Assembly (NCBI GenBank): GCA_030430875.1
Contig: JAUIKI010000004.1
Span: 1-17,734 of the forward strand
Direction: 5' to 3'
DNA: 17,734 nt
DNA from: Gammaproteobacteria bacterium
GTDB lineage: Bacteria; Pseudomonadota; Gammaproteobacteria; Pseudomonadales; JAUIKI01
Below, piece by piece: positions 12,729 through 17,734 of the stretch; the stretch's first letter is position 1, and each line of letters opens with the position of its first letter. The position numbers and the translations under genes were made by a program. The notes under the pieces were generated by a model, which saw only the letters and a list, made by a program, of their open reading frames with translations, was not told the DNA's origin and ran no database searches.

Positions 12729-13463
12729 ATGCTAACACGACTGATTGCGGTATTATTTTTAATTTTCATGATGTTGTCATCAGCTGTTTTTTTTGTGGGA
12801 GCAGTCTTAATTTGGTTGGTCACGGTGCTGTTTGATAAACGTCGAGTTGTTTTGCATTATTATACTTGCTTTTGGGGGAGTCTCTATCTTTGGGTGGTGC
12901 CATTTTTTCAGATTTCAATTCAAGGCAAAGAAAATTTAAATTATAAAAAAAACTATGTCATTGTTTCTAATCATCAATCTTTATTAGATATTCTTATTGC
13001 TTTCCGGCTGTTTTTCCCCTTTAAATGGATATCAAAAGCTGAAATTTTTCGTCTTCCATTCATTGGGTGGAATATGTATCTCAATGATTATATCAAGATC
13101 AATAGAGGCAATAAACAAAGTGCAGCAAATTTATATGCTGCTGCAAAAAAACATTTAAATAATGGATGTTCTGTGTATTTTTTCCCAGAGGGAACACGTT
13201 CGCATGATGGCCAGCTCAAAGAATTTAAGTTGGGTGCATTTAAACTTGCAAGCGAATTACAGCTTCCTGTTCTTCCGGTGGTGATTGAAGGTACGCAAAA
13301 CGCATTGCCTAAAAAAAGTCTAAATTTTCATGGTAAGCATCGTATCGTGATTCATATTCTGCCAGAAGTAACGTATGAAGAAACCAAGCATTTATCGGTC
13401 GAGCAATTGACTGATCATGTCAGAACGATTATTGATAAAGAAGTACAAAAAAACATTGGCTAG
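12729..13463 (+). CDS. 1-acyl-sn-glycerol-3-phosphate acyltransferase (PlsC family)
   Basis: Membrane-bound acyltransferase that would convert lysophosphatidic acid to phosphatidic acid in phospholipid synthesis. Residues 3-35 form a hydrophobic N-terminal anchor, with further hydrophobic stretch 50-62. The catalytic HX4D box is SNHQSLLDI (His82, Asp87); block II includes YIKINRGNKQSA (121-132), block III FPEGTRSHDG (152-161) and block IV LPVLPVVIEGT (179-189). The 244-residue length fits. AAGGG lies six bases before the ATG, which supports this start. It stands alone between a divergent oxidoreductase and the convergent pyr cluster. Pseudomonas-type genomes have several paralogues, so I give no symbol. 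Confidence 0.93.
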   Translation: MLTRLIAVLFLIFMMLSSAVFFVGAVLIWLVTVLFDKRRVVLHYYTCFWGSLYLWVVPFFQISIQGKENLNYKKNYVIVSNHQSLLDILIAFRLFFPFKWISKAEIFRLPFIGWNMYLNDYIKINRGNKQSAANLYAAAKKHLNNGCSVYFFPEGTRSHDGQLKEFKLGAFKLASELQLPVLPVVIEGTQNALPKKSLNFHGKHRIVIHILPEVTYEETKHLSVEQLTDHVRTIIDKEVQKNIG

Positions 13464-13661
13464 CTTTAGTAAATGCAAGAAATATAAATAATGTGTAGAC
13501 GATCGTCGAAGATGTGGCATTAATAAAAAAGATATTGCAAATTGTATCTGGATTATGACGGGTTGCAGAAGAAAACTTTGGCGTAGGAAGAGATGTATGA
13601 CCAAATAATGAAAACTGAATTAGTAGGCTTTACTGTGCCTGAGAAATACTGATTGAAACAT

Positions 13662-13678
13662 TTGTAATAAAATTACAA
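13662..13678. other. AT-rich hairpin between plsC-like gene and pyrC'
   Basis: TTGTAAT-AAA-ATTACAA, a perfect 7-bp stem overlapping the pyrC' stop codon, in the gap between two convergent genes. It might work as a weak terminator in either direction, but it has no GC core or T-tract. Confidence 0.3.
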
Positions 13679-14953
13679 TGCATAGACGGTTTTGCCATCG
13701 ACAAGCGTATGAGTTACGCGTCCTGTTAGGTGCTGATTTAGAAATGGCGAATTTTTCCCCTGTGAGAAGCTGTTTTTCGCTGAATAGTTCCAGCTAAGTG
13801 TTGGATTAAATATGCAAAGATTAGCAAGATTGCCAATTTTAATTCCTGATGTTTTGCCAATGATACCTGCTGGACCATGCGTTAGGCATGTTAATAGTGT
13901 GTTGAGGTCAATTTTGTCGTCTAATGTTAGCTTAACTAGTGATGGTAAAATAGTTTCAAGGGTGCTCATGCCTTTAGCGCTTGCAGCAAATGGTATATTT
14001 TTAGCAGACCATTCATGTGGTCGATGATTTGAGCAGATGGCGTCAATGATTCCGGTGTTGATGCCATGTAACAATGCATCTCGATCCTCAATGGCTCGAA
14101 CAGGTGGGGATAAATGAAAATTTGTATCAAAGTGGTTAATGTCTTCTTCAGTGAATAACAGTTGTTGCATGGCGACGTCAGCAGTTACAGGCAACCCCTG
14201 CTGTTTGGCTTGCGCTATCATTTCTACGGATCTTGCTGTAGAAATTTGTGAAAAGTGTGCGCGAATTCCGGTTTCTTTAACTAGGATTAAATCACGAGCA
14301 AGAGCGACTGTTTCAGCAATGGATGGAATGCCTGTTAATCCTAAAAATGTACTCATTTTCCCGTCGTGCACACAGCCTTGATTTGCGAGTGCTGAATCTT
14401 CAGGGTGAAGCATGACTAAAAGGTCATGGGTGGCAGCATATGCCAATGCTGAGTGCAAAATCTGATTGCTAGTAAAAGGCTTGCGTAGATTTGTCAGTGC
14501 AATAACTTTGGCTTCTTTTAGCGCAAATAAATCACTCAGTTGTTCTCCCGCTAATTTTTTTGTGAGAGCTCCAATGGGATAGACATGGCATGAATCAGCT
14601 TGCAATGCTTTATCGTGAATGAAGTTGACCACGGCTGCAGTATCTATAACTGGATCTAGGTCTGGTGTGCAACAAATGTGAGTAAATCCACCCGCTACTG
14701 CAGCGCGAGTTTCACTCAAAATTGTTCCTTTCTGTTCCATGCCAGGTTCGGGGAGGTGGGTTGCTAAATCAATGAAGCCAGGAGAAATGATGCAGTCAGT
14801 TGCATCAATGGTTTGATCAGCTGTAAATGTATTTGGTATATCACCGATTATTGTGATTTTACCGTTCTCAATGATGATTGAGTCATGACAATCAAGTCGG
14901 TTTGTTGAGTCTACGATTTTGCCGTTTTTTATTAAAATAGTTGATTGAGTCAT
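13673..14953 (-). CDS. pyrC': Dihydroorotase-like, probably non-catalytic subunit PyrC'
   Basis: Amidohydrolase-fold protein of 426 residues. Active dihydroorotases carry an HxH pair in GFIDxHxHLREPG; here the stretch is GFIDLATHLPEPG (59-71), so the first metal histidine is Ala64. The late DHAPH motif with the catalytic Asp is SNHRPH, so that Asp is Asn. Both losses are those of the PyrC' proteins of Pseudomonas, which do not hydrolyse dihydroorotate but are needed to assemble active aspartate transcarbamoylase. The ATG overlaps the pyrB stop by four bases (ATGA), showing coupled translation with its partner. A true dihydroorotase must therefore be encoded elsewhere. Confidence 0.9.
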   Translation of the reverse strand: MTQSTILIKNGKIVDSTNRLDCHDSIIIENGKITIIGDIPNTFTADQTIDATDCIISPGFIDLATHLPEPGMEQKGTILSETRAAVAGGFTHICCTPDLDPVIDTAAVVNFIHDKALQADSCHVYPIGALTKKLAGEQLSDLFALKEAKVIALTNLRKPFTSNQILHSALAYAATHDLLVMLHPEDSALANQGCVHDGKMSTFLGLTGIPSIAETVALARDLILVKETGIRAHFSQISTARSVEMIAQAKQQGLPVTADVAMQQLLFTEEDINHFDTNFHLSPPVRAIEDRDALLHGINTGIIDAICSNHRPHEWSAKNIPFAASAKGMSTLETILPSLVKLTLDDKIDLNTLLTCLTHGPAGIIGKTSGIKIGNLANLCIFNPTLSWNYSAKNSFSQGKNSPFLNQHLTGRVTHTLVDGKTVYAL

Positions 14954-15933
14954 GATGGCTTAGATTTTTCAGAATAGCTGCTCATTACTGTTGCAAGAAT
15001 TGCCATGCGCATAGGAACACTGCAATTGACTTGTTTTAATATCATTGATTGCGGAGAATCAGCAATGGACGATTCGATTTCAACACCGCGATTAATAGGG
15101 CCTGGATGCATGACAATTGCATCGGGCTTAGCATAAGCGAGTTTCTGCTTTGTTAATCCATAGCACTGGTAGTATTCATGTTCGCTAGGAATTAATGAAA
15201 GCTGCATGCGCTCTTTTTGAAGTCGCAGCATAATAACAACATCAGCGTCACTGAGTCCTGCTTCCATTTGATGAAAGATTTTTATTGGTAGTAACTCAAT
15301 ATTTTTGGGTAATAATGTTTTCGGTCCAATAACGCGAATTTCCGGAACACCTAGCATGGCTAGTGCTTGAATTTGGGATCTTGCAACACGAGAGTGTAAG
15401 ATGTCTCCGACAATGGCAACAGTAAGTTTTGAAAAATCACCCTTATGGCGACGGATGGATAGCATGTCCAACATTGCCTGAGTTGGGTGAGCATGACGAC
15501 CATCACCAGCATTAATTATGGCAATGTTTGGGGTAACTGATTTTGCAATGAAATGAGCTGCACCACTATCAGGGTGTCTGATAATGAACATGTCGCTGGC
15601 CATGGCTTCTAAGTTTTGTAGCGTATCAAATAAACTTTCACCTTTTGTTGTTGCTGAGGTGCTGATGTTGAAATTTAGAATATCAGCTGATAGTCGTTTT
15701 GCAGCAAGCTCGAAGGTGGTTCGAGTGCGGGTGCTATTTTCGAAAAACAGATTAACAATGGTTTTGCCGCGTAGCAGAGGGACTTTTTTGATGGGTTGTT
15801 CATCCATCCCAATAAAGGATTCTGCTGTGTTCAGCAGTGTTTCAAGAAGAGTTTTGTTGAGTCCATCAATGGAAAGAAAATGCCGGAGTTGACCATGTTG
15901 ATTAAGTTGTACGTTGGTTACGGCATTTTGCAT
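14950..15933 (-). CDS. pyrB: Aspartate carbamoyltransferase catalytic subunit
   Basis: Joins carbamoyl phosphate and aspartate, the committed step of pyrimidine synthesis. Features in order: LRHFLSIDGL (16-25), the carbamoyl phosphate loop FFENSTRTRTTFE (63-75), Lys97 in the 80s loop, GDGRHAHPTQAMLDML, VAIVGDILHSRVARSQ and DAIVMHPGPINRGVEIE. The N-terminal extension before LRHFL and overall length of 327 are of the Pseudomonas class-A type that partners with PyrC', not the E. coli type with PyrI. No Shine-Dalgarno is evident before the ATG; a run of seven T precedes it. A 186-base leader separates it from pyrR upstream, leaving room for its own regulation. Confidence 0.97.
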   Translation of the reverse strand: MQNAVTNVQLNQHGQLRHFLSIDGLNKTLLETLLNTAESFIGMDEQPIKKVPLLRGKTIVNLFFENSTRTRTTFELAAKRLSADILNFNISTSATTKGESLFDTLQNLEAMASDMFIIRHPDSGAAHFIAKSVTPNIAIINAGDGRHAHPTQAMLDMLSIRRHKGDFSKLTVAIVGDILHSRVARSQIQALAMLGVPEIRVIGPKTLLPKNIELLPIKIFHQMEAGLSDADVVIMLRLQKERMQLSLIPSEHEYYQCYGLTKQKLAYAKPDAIVMHPGPINRGVEIESSIADSPQSMILKQVNCSVPMRMAILATVMSSYSEKSKPS

Positions 15934-16022
15934 AAAAAAATGATTCTAGCTGTCAAGTTAAGATTTTTGCAGTAAATCTACAACGATAAAAACGGTTAAA
16001 AATTGCCATATTTGTGTTGCAA

Positions 16023-16044
16023 AACAGTCTAGCGATCCACTGTT
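16023..16044 (-). other. Inverted repeat in the pyrR-pyrB gap
   Basis: AACAGT ... ACTGTT with a 10-base spacer; on the minus strand the second arm is followed by TTTT-GC. It may be a weak terminator or attenuator element ahead of pyrB. The sequence alone does not settle this. Confidence 0.3.
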
Positions 16045-16099
16045 CACCTGAGTTTTTCGCCTTAATCTACTTCTTTTTCACTCAGTCTTTCTTTGTTGT

Positions 16100-16117
16100 C
16101 CTTTATTACAATAAAGG
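16100..16117. other. Perfect palindrome just after pyrR
   Basis: CCTTTATT-AC-AATAAAGG, an 8-bp perfect stem, begins three bases past the pyrR stop. It lacks a T-tract. It could be a protein site or an RNA 3' structure. Confidence 0.35.
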
Positions 16118-16119
16118 TT

Positions 16120-16632
16120 TCAGGTTTTTTTAATGATTTCCAGGCTCAATGGGTTGGGTCCAGACAATTTTACCCTTTCTTGAGGCGATAATACCATGGT
16201 TTTTCCAATAATGTCTGGTTGGATGGGTAGTTGACGAGCATTGATGTTAATTAATGTGACTAATGTGATGGTTGCTGGTCGACCATAATCAAATAGTTCA
16301 TTCATTGCTGCTCGAATAGTGCGCCCAGTCATGATGACATCATCCACCAAAATAACGTGGCGATTTTCTGTGGTAAATGGCAAGGATGATGGTTTAACTT
16401 TGGGGTTTAGTCCAGTTTGAGAAAAGTCGTCTCGATAAAATGAAATATCTAGACTGCCGAGTGGGTCTTTTAGTGCAAGACGAGGCAGTAATTCATTGCC
16501 GACCCAAACTCCACCACTGTGGATACCAACCATCACAGGGTCTTTTATCTGATTTTCATCGAGATGATTGATTAAATCATTGCAAACTTTTTCAAGCAAA
16601 GAGGAAGTTTCGGCTGTTAGATTTTGTGGCAT
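16120..16632 (-). CDS. pyrR: PyrR-type regulator / uracil phosphoribosyltransferase
   Basis: A 170-residue phosphoribosyltransferase-fold protein. The PRPP-binding signature VILVDDVIMTGRTIRAAM (93-110) is intact, and the early VGIHSGGVWVG (35-45) and the long RDDF/PKVKPSSLPF flexible loop (67-86) are typical of PyrR. In Gram-positive bacteria PyrR binds pyr mRNA; in Pseudomonas it sits upstream of pyrB-pyrC' as here and controls the pathway. It starts eight bases after ruvX ends, so the two are probably co-transcribed. Confidence 0.95.
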   Translation of the reverse strand: MPQNLTAETSSLLEKVCNDLINHLDENQIKDPVMVGIHSGGVWVGNELLPRLALKDPLGSLDISFYRDDFSQTGLNPKVKPSSLPFTTENRHVILVDDVIMTGRTIRAAMNELFDYGRPATITLVTLININARQLPIQPDIIGKTMVLSPQERVKLSGPNPLSLEIIKKT

Positions 16633-16640
16633 GTGGCTCG

Positions 16641-17051
16641 TTAGTTTTGTTGTGTTAACCAGGTTTCTATGATGAGTTTCGCAGCGAATGCATCAATGCC
16701 TAATTTGGCTTTCATTGTAGCATCTTTTTGCACAGAGATTGCTGACTTGGTTGATAGGTGTTCATCAATCAGGTGAGTGGGTTTTATATATCGCTCTTCT
16801 AATAGTTGGGCAAATTTTTGTGCCCGCTTGCCAATGTTACCCAGTTGCTGATCAGCTTGTATGGGCAGGCCAACCACAAATGTTGTGGGACGCCATTGAT
16901 TAACTAGTTTATCAATATGTTTCCAAGGAATTGCATCGCCAGTGGAAAGTACAGCAATTGGGTTGGCTGATTGAGTGATTGACTGTCCAACTGCGATGCC
17001 AATGCGTTTGCTGCCGACATCAAATCCGAGAATAACTTCAGTTGTTGGCAT
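16641..17051 (-). CDS. ruvX: Holliday junction resolvase-like RuvX (YqgF)
   Basis: RNase H-fold nuclease of 136 residues, implicated in pre-16S rRNA 5'-end processing and anti-termination. Acidic active-site positions are Asp11 (LGFDVGSKRIGIA), Glu97 (LIDEHLST) and Asp120 (GIDAFAAKLIIETWL). The usual DERLST is DEHLST here, a mild change. FVVGLPIQAD (58-67) is a further family block. Length fits. It lies between yqgE and pyrR, a widespread order in Gammaproteobacteria. Confidence 0.95.
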   Translation of the reverse strand: MPTTEVILGFDVGSKRIGIAVGQSITQSANPIAVLSTGDAIPWKHIDKLVNQWRPTTFVVGLPIQADQQLGNIGKRAQKFAQLLEERYIKPTHLIDEHLSTKSAISVQKDATMKAKLGIDAFAAKLIIETWLTQQN

Positions 17052-17094
17052 TTGTGCAAAGACCTTTAATAATTTATCCGGTTGCTGATTTTAA

Positions 17095-17670
17095 TCAAGC
17101 ATTACCCGAATAGGGGGAAAGTAGGTGGATGTCAATGCCAAGAGTCGCAGCTGCTTTATCTCGGCGTGACGAGTAGGGTGCTGAAAACAAGATGTCGGGA
17201 GTTGCTGGGACGGCCAGCCAACAGTTGTCAAAGAGTTCAGATTCTAGTTGACCTGGCAACCATCCACTATAACCAAGAGCAATTAATGTTTCTTCTGGTC
17301 CGTGATCATCTGCTAATGCTGATATGATATCACGTGAAGTCGTCAATTGAATGTCATCTGTCACACTCATGCTCGATTGCCATTGAGAGCTGCTGCCACG
17401 ATGAAGTACAAACCCACGATCACTTTGCATTGGCCCTCCAGACAGGATAGGATCTTTGGCATGACTGCTTTTGGGTAGCTTGATATTTAGCTGATTAAAA
17501 AAATCAGTCAGGGTCATGGTTGTTGGCCGATTAATTGCAATTCCCATTGCGCCTTGTTCGGTGTGCTCGCAGATATACATTACTGTTTCTGAGAACAACG
17601 GATCGTCCAACTTTGGTGTTGCAACCAATAATTGATTTTTCAGTGATATAGCAAGCGATGGTGTTTTCAT
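17095..17670 (-). CDS. yqgE: UPF0301 family protein YqgE/AlgH
   Basis: Cytoplasmic protein of uncertain role (named AlgH in Pseudomonas from an alginate phenotype). The 191 residues show the family blocks LLVATPKLDDPLFSETVMYI (14-33), EQGAMGIAINRP (38-49), LSGGPMQSDRGFVLH (76-90), ALGYSGWLPGQLE (131-143) and NCWLAVPA. There are about eight extra residues before the usual start. It is first in the run yqgE-ruvX-pyrR, 43 bases before ruvX. The remaining 64 bases of the window upstream of it show no convincing promoter with a normal leader. Confidence 0.95.
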   Translation of the reverse strand: MKTPSLAISLKNQLLVATPKLDDPLFSETVMYICEHTEQGAMGIAINRPTTMTLTDFFNQLNIKLPKSSHAKDPILSGGPMQSDRGFVLHRGSSSQWQSSMSVTDDIQLTTSRDIISALADDHGPEETLIALGYSGWLPGQLESELFDNCWLAVPATPDILFSAPYSSRRDKAAATLGIDIHLLSPYSGNA

Positions 17671-17734
17671 AGTAAATATATGCTGCCTATTTTGATTATT
17701 TCAAGCCAGTGATACACTTTCAGTATTCAGTCCA

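Noticed and set aside
13812..14027. Plus-strand open frames within pyrC' and pyrB
   Set aside because: They lie opposite well-supported genes and show no family features.
17675..17704. TTGAAA-N18-TATATT promoter-like pair before yqgE
   Set aside because: It would place the transcript start at or within the ATG, leaving no leader; likely chance in AT-rich DNA.

Overview
The window is a low-GC gammaproteobacterial chromosome segment: conserved housekeeping blocks interrupted by one mobile island. The host cannot be named. The conserved gene order (yggS-proC-yggT reading left, divergent from pilT-pilU; yqgE-ruvX-pyrR-pyrB-pyrC' reading left at the other end) and the Pseudomonas-type aspartate transcarbamoylase with an inactive dihydroorotase partner point to Gammaproteobacteria with type IV pili.

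Layout. 71-2048 (minus): yggS, proC and a shortened yggT that runs into microsatellites at the window edge. 2256-4466 (plus): pilT and pilU, the pilus retraction ATPases. 4618-5151 (plus): an exported glutathione-peroxidase-like protein. 5340-11545: a 6.2 kb mobile island. 11527-12519 (minus): an FAD oxidoreductase whose last codons lie in the island end. 12729-13463 (plus): a PlsC-type acyltransferase. 13673-17670 (minus): pyrC', pyrB, pyrR, ruvX and yqgE, i.e. pyrimidine synthesis and its regulator plus two conserved genes.

The island is the main discovery. It starts and ends with GGGGCTGAC-type ends of the IS1595 class and is flanked by a perfect 8-bp direct repeat, TTCAATAT (5332-5339 and 11546-11553). 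The right end is a complete 702-bp IS1016-like insertion sequence; the left end is a decayed relic whose outer terminus is intact. Removing the island and one repeat copy restores a natural stop for the FAD oxidoreductase, which independently proves the insertion. Inside is an integron-type cassette array with no integrase: three clear attC sites on the plus strand (8987-9087, 10097-10195, 10695-10799), one clear attC on the minus strand (6724-6810) and a short attC-like hairpin (6119-6162). Cassette cargo includes a Phd/YefM-ParE/RelE toxin-antitoxin pair, a zinc-ribbon protein, an HD-superfamily protein whose signature HD has become HN, a P-loop kinase-like gene with one in-frame amber codon, a GC-rich membrane protein and several unknowns.

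The cassettes read outward in two opposite directions from a 472-bp gene-free core (7894-8365). This core is bounded by 31-bp inverted repeats (30/31 identical) that each end exactly at GTT, the integron crossover core. This paired, integrase-less, outward-facing organisation inside an IS1595-class composite transposon is the best candidate here for something undescribed.
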